DNA from: Lolliginicoccus lacisalsi
Lineage (GTDB): Bacteria > Actinomycetota > Actinomycetes > Mycobacteriales > Mycobacteriaceae
Direction of reading: 5' to 3'
DNA: 64,000 bases
NCBI RefSeq assembly: GCF_014841105.1
Contig: NZ_JACYWE010000006.1
Span: forward strand, 170,238 to 234,237
This document shows, piece by piece, positions 15,264 to 23,320 of the stretch (position 1 is the first letter of the stretch; each line of letters starts with the position of its first letter). The position numbers and the translations under genes are program-made. Below the pieces are notes generated by a model, which saw only the letters and a list, made by a program, of their open reading frames with translations, did not search any database and was not told where the DNA came from.

Positions 15264-16874
15264 TTGGACATCGCCTACATCGTCATCCCCTTCCTCGGTG
15301 GGATGCTCGCACTGGGTCTCCGGGTGCCGCCGCTCGTGGGCTTCCTCGCGGCCGGGTTCCTGCTCACCGCCCTCGGCTACGGGGAGCTGCCAGCGCTGTC
15401 GACCATCGCGGATCTCGGGGTGACGCTGCTGCTGTTCACGATCGGCCTCAAGCTCAATGTGCGGACGCTCCTGCTCAAGGAGGTGTGGGCCACCGCCAGC
15501 GCGCACCTGGTGCTTTCGACAGCAATGATGGTGGGCTTCCTGGCCGTGCTGAAGATCATCGGGTCCACCGCCCTGGCGGGAGCGGGCCTGCCGATGATGC
15601 TGGTCCTTGGGTTCGCGCTCTCGTTCTCGAGCACGGTGTTCGCGGTGAAGATCCTCGATGACCGGGGGGAGTCGAAGGCGCTCTACGGTCGCCTCGCCAT
15701 CGGAATCCTCATCATGCAGGACATCTTCGCGGTCATCTTCCTCACCGCGTCCACCGGGGAGCTCCCGAGCCCCTTCGCGTTCGCGCTGCTCGCGCTGCTC
15801 CCGCTGGCCCCCTTGCTCCGGTCGATGCTCGAGGTCGTCGGTCATGGCGAGATGCAGATCCTCTATGGCGTGGTGCTCGCCCTCGGTGCCGGCTACGCGT
15901 TGTTCGATCTCGTTGGCCTCAAGGGCGACCTCGGCGCGCTCATCATCGGGATGCTCCTCGCGCCGCATCCAGCGGCAGTGAGCATGTCTCGCGCGCTATT
16001 CATGATGAAGGAACTGTTCCTCGTCGGGTTCTTCGTCTCCATCGGCCTGACCGGGCTCCCGACCTTGGAGACGTTCGGGCTCGCCTCGATGCTGCTGGTG
16101 CTGATCTTCGCGAAATCGTTGTTGTTCATCGTTCTTTTCCGGGCATTCCGGCTGCGCCATCGCACCTCGTTCCTCGGTGCTCTCGGCCTGATGAACTACT
16201 CGGAGTTCGGCCTGATCGTGGCGGTGCTCGCGGCAAGCAATGGATGGATCACCGACACCTGGCTGGTGGTGCTCTCGCTCGCGGTGGCGATGAGCTTCGG
16301 CATCTCCGCCGTGGTCAATCGCTTCTCGGCCGAGACCTACGCGAGCGTGGAACGGTTCTGGCCCGAGGTGGACGACGCTCGCCTCAACACGATGGAGCGT
16401 CCGATCCAGATCGGTGAGGCGCAGGCCGTGGTGCTTGGCATGGGTCGCGTGGGACGGGCCGCCTACGAGCGGCTCGAGGAGGAGTTCGGCCTCGATGTGC
16501 TAGGCATCGATACCGATGCTGACCGCATCCATGACCTCCGCCAGCATGGCTACAACGCGGTCGAGGGCGACGCCACCGACTGGGACTTCTGGGAGAAGCT
16601 CTGCCTGAACGAGGCCGTCACCATAACGATCCTCGCGCTACCGCTCTACGACTCCAATGTCCAGGCGCTCGACTTCCTCAAGCAACTGGACTACCAGGGC
16701 GAGATCGCGGCGGTGGTGCAGCATCGCGATGAGATCGAGAAGATGTACGAGCATGGCGCGGACGATGTCTTCCACCTCTACGGTGGTGCCGGCTACGCGC
16801 TCGCGGGGCGGGCCGCCCAGGTCAAGGGGCTCGAGCCAGTGCTCGACGAGGACGACCCGCCCCTGCCGCGGTAG
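15264..16874 (+). CDS. CPA2-type cation:proton antiporter with TrkA-N domain (KefB-like)
   Basis: 536 residues. The N-terminal ~370 residues form about 11-13 membrane segments with the CPA2 blocks GGMLALGLRVPPLVGFLAAGF and DLGVTLLLFTIGLKL. From about residue 390 a Rossmann NAD-binding domain follows (AVVLGMGRVGRAAYERL, then GIDTDADRI and GDATD), the TrkA-N regulatory module. It likely exports K+ or Na+ against protons, gated by NAD(H). The start is TTG with GAGGAG six bases upstream. It converges on the DUF2218 gene with a 10-base gap. Confidence 0.9.
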   Translation: MDIAYIVIPFLGGMLALGLRVPPLVGFLAAGFLLTALGYGELPALSTIADLGVTLLLFTIGLKLNVRTLLLKEVWATASAHLVLSTAMMVGFLAVLKIIGSTALAGAGLPMMLVLGFALSFSSTVFAVKILDDRGESKALYGRLAIGILIMQDIFAVIFLTASTGELPSPFAFALLALLPLAPLLRSMLEVVGHGEMQILYGVVLALGAGYALFDLVGLKGDLGALIIGMLLAPHPAAVSMSRALFMMKELFLVGFFVSIGLTGLPTLETFGLASMLLVLIFAKSLLFIVLFRAFRLRHRTSFLGALGLMNYSEFGLIVAVLAASNGWITDTWLVVLSLAVAMSFGISAVVNRFSAETYASVERFWPEVDDARLNTMERPIQIGEAQAVVLGMGRVGRAAYERLEEEFGLDVLGIDTDADRIHDLRQHGYNAVEGDATDWDFWEKLCLNEAVTITILALPLYDSNVQALDFLKQLDYQGEIAAVVQHRDEIEKMYEHGADDVFHLYGGAGYALAGRAAQVKGLEPVLDEDDPPLPR

Positions 16875-16884
16875 GCGGGGCCGG

Positions 16885-17178
16885 TCAGGCGGCGACGGTG
16901 GGGGACCAGGTCACCCGCAGGTCATCCCGCTGGCCGAATGCCTCGAGATGCCGGGTGATGATCTCCTGGACCTCGGCGACGTCGCTCTCCCTGTGGGCCT
17001 GCACGGTGACGGTGATCCCACGGGAACCGGCTGCGCACACTGCCACGCCAAGATCGAACAGGATCTCTACCTGGCGGCCTTCCTGGACCACCGGCACCAT
17101 GTGCCCGAAGTGGCTCGCCAGTTGCTTGACAATTCGATCCGCGCGATCGGTGGCGATCCGAGCGACTGATTCAGGCAT
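16885..17178 (-). CDS. DUF2218 family protein
   Basis: 97 residues matching the DUF2218 pattern (ARIATDRADRIVKQLASHFGHMVPV ... ITRHLEAFGQRDDLRVTW). The ATG has GGAGA seven bases upstream. In actinobacteria such genes are often near iron or siderophore genes; none is here, and the upstream sequence has only a partial IdeR-like motif. Function unknown. Confidence 0.85.
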   Translation of the reverse strand: MPESVARIATDRADRIVKQLASHFGHMVPVVQEGRQVEILFDLGVAVCAAGSRGITVTVQAHRESDVAEVQEIITRHLEAFGQRDDLRVTWSPTVAA

Positions 17179-17304
17179 GGGATTCTCCGTTTTGAGGGAT
17201 GGTAAGCCTAATAACGAAGAATGGTACGTACGAATTCCGTCGCGGAATATCAGCTCCGTCACACTCCATGCTGTTAGCTGCGTTACTCGCGGCGCGCGAT
17301 TGGC

Positions 17305-17931
17305 TCAGTGGAAAAGGGCCCCGAGTGCCATGGAGCGAAGCACTGCCCGCGCGCGCCCGGCAGCATCCGGGAGCTCGCGCCCACCTAGGCTGTGCGCGGT
17401 GGAGTTGAGCAGGCCGAACACGCCATGGGCCTTGATCCGGGCATCACGCGTGTCGATGCGGGGATCGTTCTCGATCAGTGCCGCGACCCACAGCTCGACA
17501 TAGCGGCGCTGCATGTGCCGGATCTCGCGGCGCGCCTCCTCGGGCAAGCTGTGCAGATCGCGGTCCTGCACCCGGATGAGGTCTGGCTGCCCCAGCGCGA
17601 AGTCGAGATGGAAGTCCACGAGATCCTCGATGGCGTCCTCGGCCGAGGACGCCTGGCCGGCGACCGCTCGGGCGCCTGTGAGCAGGCGGCGGCTCACGCT
17701 GCTGAGCAGCTCGACGAGCAACGCTTCCTTGCTGGAGAAGTGACGGTAGATCGCGGGGCCGCTGATCCCGACGGCCGCGCCGATATCCTCGAGCCGGACG
17801 CCGCTGAAGCCTCGTTCCGCCACGAGCTGTGCCGCGGCGCGGAGCAATTGCTCGCGCCGGTCCGCCTTGAGCCGGGAACGCCGCGTCGACTCGGTTCCCG
17901 CGGCACGCGGGGACGTGGCCGGCTCCGTCAT
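17305..17931 (-). CDS. TetR-family regulator, probable regulator of the leucine/isovalerate module
   Basis: 208 residues. The N-terminal helix-turn-helix domain LLRAAAQLVAERGFSGVRLEDIGAAVGISGPAIYRHFSSKEALL is typical TetR. By position and type it corresponds to the TetR gene found beside accD1-accA1-fadE in mycobacteria (Rv2506-like). It diverges from xdhC across a perfect palindrome GGTTAA-N6-TTAACC. A similar motif precedes accD1 (20237) and, weaker, accA1 (26989), pointing to autoregulation and control of the carboxylase genes, with an acyl-CoA as likely ligand (inference). Confidence 0.88.
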   Translation of the reverse strand: MTEPATSPRAAGTESTRRSRLKADRREQLLRAAAQLVAERGFSGVRLEDIGAAVGISGPAIYRHFSSKEALLVELLSSVSRRLLTGARAVAGQASSAEDAIEDLVDFHLDFALGQPDLIRVQDRDLHSLPEEARREIRHMQRRYVELWVAALIENDPRIDTRDARIKAHGVFGLLNSTAHSLGGRELPDAAGRARAVLRSMALGALFH

Positions 17932-17949
17932 GCCGCTCCCTTCGCTCCA

Positions 17950-17967
17950 GGTTAAACCACATTAACC
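17950..17967. promoter_or_regulatory. TetR operator candidate, site 1 (perfect)
   Basis: GGTTAA (17950-17955), six bases, TTAACC (17962-17967): a perfect 18-bp dyad between the divergent TetR gene (start 17931) and xdhC (start 18005). Sites with the same spacing recur at 20237 and 26989. Confidence 0.7.
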
Positions 17968-18004
17968 CACGTCACTGATGCGCCGGTGCCGCTACCGTGG
18001 CAGC

Positions 18005-19033
18005 ATGCGCGAGATTCTGCCGTGGCTGCATCACCGGGTAGCGAGGGACGGGGCGTGCGGTCTCGTGACCGTGATCGCGACTCGCGGTTCCGCTCCGCGC
18101 GAGCCGGGCGCGGCGATGGCTGTCGATATGCGCGGCGAGGTGGCGGGCGGTGTCTCCGGCGGCTGCGTCGAGGCCGATGCGCACGCCCGCGCGATGCGTG
18201 CTCTGTCCACTGGCATCGCCGAGCGGGTGGGATATGGGCCGGGCGGCGAGCCCGGCGGCATCTCGCTCACCTGCGGCGGCCAATTGGAGGTGCTCGTCGA
18301 GCGCGTGGATACAGCGACGTTCCCGGGGCTCGCCGAGGTCTGCGAGGCGGTGGCGGCGGGGAGGCCGGCGACAGTGGGCGTCGTGATCACGGACGGCGAG
18401 GCTCCCGGTCATCGATTGGGCCAGCGGGGCACGAGCGTGGCGGGCAAGCAGTTCGGCATCCCGCTGCGCGAGGACATGCTCGCGATCGACTTCGTCGGTG
18501 TGCCGCGCATGCTGATCCTGGGATCCACGCCGCATGTGGCGGCGATGGCGGCGATGGGGCGGTTCCTTGGTTTCGCCGTCACCGTGTGCGACCAGCGGCC
18601 GGTGTTCACCACCAGTGCCCGCTTTCCCGGCGCGCACGAGGTGGTGGTGGCCCGGCCCGCCGCGTACCTCGATGCGGAGATCCGTCGCGGGCGGGTGGAT
18701 CACCGCACGGTGGTGCTGGTGATGACCCATTCGGACGGCGTGGATGTGGATGTGCTCCAGCGCGCGCTCGGGGGCGACGAGGTGCTCGGCTTCGTGGGAG
18801 CGCTGGGTTCCTCGGCGACAGCGCTGCGGCGCCGCGAGGAGCTGCGGCGGCGCGGAGTGGGGGAGGCGGAGCTAGCCATGCTCGTCTCGCCCGTGGGACT
18901 CGGTGCCGCGGGCCGGATGCCGGAGGAGGTGGCGGTATCGATCGCCGCCCAGCTCGTGGCGGGCGGGCATGCAAAGGCCGGTGGGGCCGAGCGTGTGCTC
19001 GGCCCCACCGGCGCGATGGTGCTGCAGGGCTAG
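18005..19033 (+). CDS. xdhC: XdhC/CoxI-family molybdenum cofactor insertion protein
   Basis: 342 residues with the N-terminal XdhC_CoxI domain (ATRGSAPREPGAAMAVDM, GGVSGGCVEADAH) and a C-terminal Rossmann-like XdhC_C domain (MLILGSTPHVAAMAAMGRFLG). XdhC-type chaperones bind, sulfurate and load Moco into xanthine dehydrogenase-family enzymes. Candidate clients are IorB at 23.3 kb and the fused XDH chain at 61.3 kb. The ATG at 18005 is chosen by homology. The usual GAGH/GAGP of the second domain is GSTPH. The last 20 codons contain a 16-bp perfect hairpin. Confidence 0.87.
   Translation: MREILPWLHHRVARDGACGLVTVIATRGSAPREPGAAMAVDMRGEVAGGVSGGCVEADAHARAMRALSTGIAERVGYGPGGEPGGISLTCGGQLEVLVERVDTATFPGLAEVCEAVAAGRPATVGVVITDGEAPGHRLGQRGTSVAGKQFGIPLREDMLAIDFVGVPRMLILGSTPHVAAMAAMGRFLGFAVTVCDQRPVFTTSARFPGAHEVVVARPAAYLDAEIRRGRVDHRTVVLVMTHSDGVDVDVLQRALGGDEVLGFVGALGSSATALRRREELRRRGVGEAELAMLVSPVGLGAAGRMPEEVAVSIAAQLVAGGHAKAGGAERVLGPTGAMVLQG
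18977..19012. terminator. 16-bp perfect hairpin inside the 3' end of xdhC
   Basis: Arms GCCGGTGGGGCCGAGC and its exact reverse complement with a GTGT loop, entirely within the coding sequence and ending 19 bases before its stop codon. Together with the next hairpin it separates xdhC from the convergent secreted-protein gene and may stop transcription from both sides. Confidence 0.55.
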
Positions 19034-19052
19034 CCAGCTAGAGCTGGCTAGC
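19029..19052. terminator. 11-bp perfect hairpin over the xdhC stop codon
   Basis: GCTAGCCAGCT, AG, AGCTGGCTAGC. The xdhC stop TAG (19031-19033) lies in the left arm. It is 15 bases from the end of the convergent secreted-protein gene. No T-tract follows. Confidence 0.55.
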
Positions 19053-19066
19053 GGCTAGCGCAGGTG

Positions 19067-19795
19067 TCAGCCTGCGTTGACGCCGCCACCGAGGCCGAGG
19101 GCGATGTTCAGCAGGTTGCCGAGGTCGAAGCCTCCGCCGGCGCCGAGGTCGCCGCCGATGCCGAAGTCAGCGCTGCCGGCGCCGAGGTCGAGCCCGAGGT
19201 CGCCGCCGCCGTCAACGTTCGCGCCGCCGCCGATGAGGGCGTCGATGCTGGAGGTGTCGATGGTGAACTCGCCGCCGGCGGTGCCGCCTCCGGTGGTGCC
19301 ACCCTGGACGCCGAAGAGGGCCTGGATGTCAGCCTCGGCCTGGGCCAGGAAGTCGAGCCAAGCCTGCTCGAGGTCGATGGTGCCGGTGAACTCGCCGCCG
19401 CCGGTGCCGCCGGTGCCGCCCTGGGCGCCGAAGGTGGCCTCGAGCCACGCGTTGAAGTCAGCCTCGGCCTGCTCGATCGCGGCCTGGAGGTCGAAGCCGC
19501 CCTGGGCGCCGCCCTGGCCCTCGACGTTGATGTTGAACAGCTGCTCGATGCTGGCGGTATCGATGGCAACGCCGCCGCCGACGTTCGCGCCGCCGTCAGC
19601 GGTGCCGCCGAGGCCGAGGAGCGCGCCGAGGTCCACGCCGCCACCGATGCCGAGGTCGGTGCTGCCGGCGCCGAGGTCGAGGCCGAGGTCGCCACCGAGG
19701 TCGAAGGTCGGCTGCGCCGAGGCTGCGCCGGCGAACGGGATGGTGAGGGCTGCCGAGGTCGCGGCGATCGCGGCGACGCGGGTGAATGCCTTCAT
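19067..19795 (-). CDS. Secreted glycine/aspartate-rich protein with internal duplications
   Basis: 242 residues with a clear signal peptide (MKAFTRVAAIAATSAALTIP...ASA, cleavage about residue 27). The mature part is made of repeated modules: GGDLGLDLGAGSTDLGIGG near the N-terminus recurs as GGDLGLDLGAGSADFGIGG near the C-terminus, AIDTASIEQLFN mirrors TIDTSSIDALIG, and FNAWLEATFGAQGG mirrors IQALFGVQGG. There is no cysteine. GGAGG precedes the ATG. The repeats suggest a cell-surface or envelope structural role; I recognise no family. Confidence 0.8.
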   Translation of the reverse strand: MKAFTRVAAIAATSAALTIPFAGAASAQPTFDLGGDLGLDLGAGSTDLGIGGGVDLGALLGLGGTADGGANVGGGVAIDTASIEQLFNINVEGQGGAQGGFDLQAAIEQAEADFNAWLEATFGAQGGTGGTGGGEFTGTIDLEQAWLDFLAQAEADIQALFGVQGGTTGGGTAGGEFTIDTSSIDALIGGGANVDGGGDLGLDLGAGSADFGIGGDLGAGGGFDLGNLLNIALGLGGGVNAG

Positions 19796-20273
19796 TATGA
19801 TTCCTCCTGGAGATGTTGGTTGAGAGCAGGCGTTTGCAGTGTCTCACGGGAAAGTCGGGTTTCGTGAGCGATACCACGGTTGCGCACTGTCGAACTGTAG
19901 ATCGTTGATCCTGCTGTGATTGTTACAGGTCGGGAAAGAAACTTTCCACCGTACGCGTCAGCATTGCATTGTTCGGAGAAATCCCTGCTCAGCGGGTGTT
20001 TCACTCTTCCCTGGCGCAAGCCCGATGGGGCCGGGTGGTACGCGTGAACGAACTGTGATCAGCGCGGCAGTTATTGGATTCACGGTGTCATCAATACCTG
20101 ATCGGTTGCGGATTGCATTGTCTCTCTCCTGCTCAGGGGTAAATTCGGATCTGCACCTGGCCCGGATTGGTGCCCGGTCCGGCCCGGGCAGGGAGTGATA
20201 TGGACAACACGAGGCCGCGCGCGCTAGCCTCAGTTCGGTTACTCATCATTAACTCAAATCTTGGGGTGTGGGC
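19796..20273. other. Long divergent intergenic region upstream of accD1
   Basis: About 480 bases without a supported gene, less G/C-rich than its surroundings. It must hold the promoter of the secreted protein (leftward) and of accD1 (rightward). The only clear motif is the TetR operator candidate at 20237-20254; the accD1 Shine-Dalgarno GGGG lies at about 20262. Confidence 0.5.
20237..20254. promoter_or_regulatory. TetR operator candidate, site 2
   Basis: GGTTAC-N6-TTAACT matches site 1 at 10 of 12 half-site positions with identical spacing. It lies 20 bp upstream of the accD1 start, where a bound repressor would block transcription initiation. Confidence 0.6.
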
Positions 20274-21851
20274 ATGGCACTAGATCGGCAAGCCAACCGA
20301 TCCGCGCATCAGCAGCTCGTCGCGGAGCTCAACGAGGCGACGCGCGCCACCGCGCTCGGTGGCAGCGAGCGCGCCCGCGAGAAGCACCTCGCGCGGGGCA
20401 AGCTGCTGCCGCGCGACCGCGTGAACCACCTCCTCGATCACGGCAGCGCCTTCCTCGAGATCGCCCCGCTCGCTGCCAACGGCATGTACAACGACGAGGC
20501 CCCGGGAGCAGGCGTCATTGGTGGCATCGGGCGCATCGCGGGCCGGCTCTGCCTCGTGCTCGCCAACGACGCCACCGTCAAGGGCGGCACCTACTACCCA
20601 ATGAGCGTGAAGAAGCACCTGCGGGCGCAAGAGATCGCGATGCAGAACAACCTCCCGTGCGTCTACCTCGTCGATTCCGGCGGCGGCTACCTGCCCAAGC
20701 AGGACGAGGTCTTCCCCGATCGCGAGCACTTCGGGCGAATCTTCTACAACCAGGCGAACATGAGCGCGCGCGGGATCGCCCAGATCGCCGCCGTCATGGG
20801 ATCGTGCACCGCTGGTGGCGCCTATGTGCCCGCCATGAGTGACGAGACCGTCATCGTCCGCGGCCAGGGCACCATCTTCCTCGGCGGACCGCCCCTGGTG
20901 AAGGCCGCCACCGGCGAAGTAGTCACCGCGGAGGAGCTAGGTGGCGGGGAGCTGCACGCCAAGGTATCCGGCGTCACCGACCACCTCGCCGAGGATGACC
21001 AGGACGCCCTGCGCATCGTCCGTGGCATCGTCGACACCCTTCCGCCCGCGCCGCCCGTGCCCTGGAACCACCAGCCTGCCACCGCCCCCGAGCGTGACCA
21101 GACCGCTCTCTATGACGTCGTTCCCACCGATTCGCGGATCCCCTACGACGTCCACGACGTCCTCGACATCCTCGTCGATGGCGGCCACTACCAGGAGTTC
21201 AAGGCCGAGTACGGCAAGACGCTGGTCACCGCGTTCGCCCGCATCCACGGCCATCCCGTCGGCATCATCGCCAACAACGGCATCCTTTTCGGCGAGTCCG
21301 CCGTCAAGGGCGCCCACTTCATCGAGCTCTGCGACCAGCGCCGCATCCCCCTGCTCTTCCTGCAGAACATCAGCGGCTTCATGGTGGGCCGCGACTATGA
21401 GGCCGGCGGCATCGCCAAGCACGGCGCCAAGATGGTCACCGCCGTCGCATGCGCGCGCGTGCCCAAGCTGACCGTGGTCATCGGCGGCTCCTACGGCGCC
21501 GGCAACTACTCGATGTGCGGGCGGGCCTACTCGCCCCGGTTCCTGTGGATGTGGCCCAACGCGCGGATCTCCGTCATGGGCGGCGAGCAAGCGGCTTCCG
21601 TGCTGTCCACCGTGCGGCGCGACCAGCTCGAGGCCCAGGGCAAGGAATGGGCGACCGAGGACGAGGAAGCGTTCAAGCAACCCATCCGCGACCAGTACGA
21701 GGCGCAGGGAAATCCCTACTACTCCACGGCACGGCTCTGGGACGACGGGATCATCGACCCCGCCCACACCCGTTCGGTCCTGGGCCTCGCGCTCGACGCG
21801 TGCGCGCACGCCCCCCTCGAGCCCATCGCCCACGGCGTGTTCCGCATGTGA
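20274..21851 (+). CDS. accD1: Acyl-CoA carboxylase carboxyltransferase (AccD1; methylcrotonyl-CoA type)
   Basis: 525 residues of the biotin-dependent carboxyltransferase family with both crotonase-like halves. The blocks [36 protein letters not shown] and [17 protein letters not shown] match the methylcrotonyl-CoA/geranyl-CoA carboxylase beta subunit and mycobacterial AccD1. It transfers carboxyl from biotin to 3-methylcrotonyl-CoA in leucine breakdown. ATG at 20274 has GGGG eight bases before it; a GTG six bases upstream lacks this spacing. Its partner accA1 is 5.2 kb away and not adjacent as is usual. Confidence 0.92.
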   Translation: MALDRQANRSAHQQLVAELNEATRATALGGSERAREKHLARGKLLPRDRVNHLLDHGSAFLEIAPLAANGMYNDEAPGAGVIGGIGRIAGRLCLVLANDATVKGGTYYPMSVKKHLRAQEIAMQNNLPCVYLVDSGGGYLPKQDEVFPDREHFGRIFYNQANMSARGIAQIAAVMGSCTAGGAYVPAMSDETVIVRGQGTIFLGGPPLVKAATGEVVTAEELGGGELHAKVSGVTDHLAEDDQDALRIVRGIVDTLPPAPPVPWNHQPATAPERDQTALYDVVPTDSRIPYDVHDVLDILVDGGHYQEFKAEYGKTLVTAFARIHGHPVGIIANNGILFGESAVKGAHFIELCDQRRIPLLFLQNISGFMVGRDYEAGGIAKHGAKMVTAVACARVPKLTVVIGGSYGAGNYSMCGRAYSPRFLWMWPNARISVMGGEQAASVLSTVRRDQLEAQGKEWATEDEEAFKQPIRDQYEAQGNPYYSTARLWDDGIIDPAHTRSVLGLALDACAHAPLEPIAHGVFRM

Positions 21852-21931
21852 CCGACCGCATTGGGCACATACAGTGATCCTGCCGCCCTCCTGCCACGCG
21901 AGATAGCGGCAGGAAGGCCAGGCACAACGTC

Positions 21932-23257
21932 ATGCGCAAATGGATCATCACGTTCCGCGACTCGTTCTGGTTCCTGCCCACCATCCTGGGCATCATCGCC
22001 CTGGCGTTGTCGCAGGTGCTGATCCGCATCGATGTGACGATCCAGCGGCTCGGCCCGGACGTGGCCGGCTCGCTGTTCTACACAGTGGGCGTCAGCGGCA
22101 GCCGCGACATCCTCACCGCGATCGGTGGCTCCATGCTCGCCGTCGCCGCGACGTCATTCTCGATCACGATCTCCGTCCTCGCCATCGCGAGCTCCACCTA
22201 CGGACCGCGCCTCGTGCGCAACTTCATGGCTGATCGGGCCAACCAGTTTGTCCTCGGCATCTACGGCGCCACGTTCTTGTACTGCCTGTTGGTGCTGCGC
22301 TCCATCCGCTCCGAGACCGACCAGGGCGGGGAGTTCATCCCTGATCTCGCGGTGAATGTCGCGGTGCTGCTCGCGGTGCTCGACGTAGCGGTGCTCGTTT
22401 TCTTCATCCACCACATCGCCAACTCCATCCAGGTGCCCACCTTGCTGGCCCGCGTGCGCGGCGAGATGGTGAGCGCGCTCGACGAGCTCTACCCCGGGGA
22501 GCCAGCGGGCAACGCCGTCGATGCCACCACGTCTGCACCAGGCAGCGGCACTGCTGTGCCGGTCGCTAGCTTCGGTTTCGTCATGGTCGTCGATGAGGAC
22601 CGGCTGCTCGATCTCGCCGAGGAGCATGACTGCCGCATCGAGGTCCGCGCGGGAACGGGCACCCACGTCGTGGCGGGGGAAGCGCTCGCGACGGTTCATG
22701 GGCCACGGGCGCCCAGCGAAGAGCTCGCCAGCTCGATCCGGGCCGCGTACGCCCTCGCGGAATCACGCAGCCCCCGCCAGGACATCACCTTCGCCGTGCA
22801 GCAGCTCACCGAGATGGCGATCCGGGCGCTCTCGCCGAGCATGAATGATCCCTTCACCGCCAGCAATGCTCTTGACGAGCTAGCCGTCGGCCTCGTTCCC
22901 CTCGCCCAGCGGCCCGACCCCGTGCTCGGCAGGACGGGCGACGAGGGAAAATTGCGGCTAGTCGTGGCCAGGGTGCCCCCCGCCGAACTGATTGGCGGCG
23001 TGCTCGATGCGATGCGCCACTACGCGCTCGACAATCCCCTGGCCATCGAGTCCACGATCCGCCTCGCCGAGCGCATCGGCACCACCACCAACCAGGCCCA
23101 TCTCGCCGATCTCGTCGTCGACCACCTCGCGCGGCTCCGCACCGAATACACCAACCATGCCGAGCGGGAGGCTGACAAGGCGGCCGAGGCGGCCCGCATC
23201 GACGCCGCGCTATCCGCGATCTCCGGCAACGCTATTTCCGGCAAAGCGCCCCTCTGA
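21932..23257 (+). CDS. DUF2254 membrane protein
   Basis: 441 residues. Four membrane segments lie in the first ~165 residues (WFLPTILGIIALALSQVL; MLAVAATSFSITISVLAIA; FVLGIYGATFLYCLLVL; VAVLLAVLDVAVLVFFI), followed by a ~270-residue soluble domain with the DUF2254 block RSPRQDITFAVQQLTEMAIRALSPSMNDPFTA. This layout is standard for the family; the function is unknown. It sits between accD1 and iorB in the same direction but with gaps of 80 and 63 bases. Confidence 0.9.
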   Translation: MRKWIITFRDSFWFLPTILGIIALALSQVLIRIDVTIQRLGPDVAGSLFYTVGVSGSRDILTAIGGSMLAVAATSFSITISVLAIASSTYGPRLVRNFMADRANQFVLGIYGATFLYCLLVLRSIRSETDQGGEFIPDLAVNVAVLLAVLDVAVLVFFIHHIANSIQVPTLLARVRGEMVSALDELYPGEPAGNAVDATTSAPGSGTAVPVASFGFVMVVDEDRLLDLAEEHDCRIEVRAGTGTHVVAGEALATVHGPRAPSEELASSIRAAYALAESRSPRQDITFAVQQLTEMAIRALSPSMNDPFTASNALDELAVGLVPLAQRPDPVLGRTGDEGKLRLVVARVPPAELIGGVLDAMRHYALDNPLAIESTIRLAERIGTTTNQAHLADLVVDHLARLRTEYTNHAEREADKAAEAARIDAALSAISGNAISGKAPL

Positions 23258-23320
23258 CAATGTGATCCGTGCCACCTTTTCTAGTGCCCCGAAAGCAATA
23301 GGCACGAAAGCAGGTGGTCC

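Noticed and set aside
17201..17212. IdeR/DtxR-like box before DUF2218 (reverse strand TTAGGCTTACC)
   Set aside because: Only one half of the 19-bp consensus is matched.
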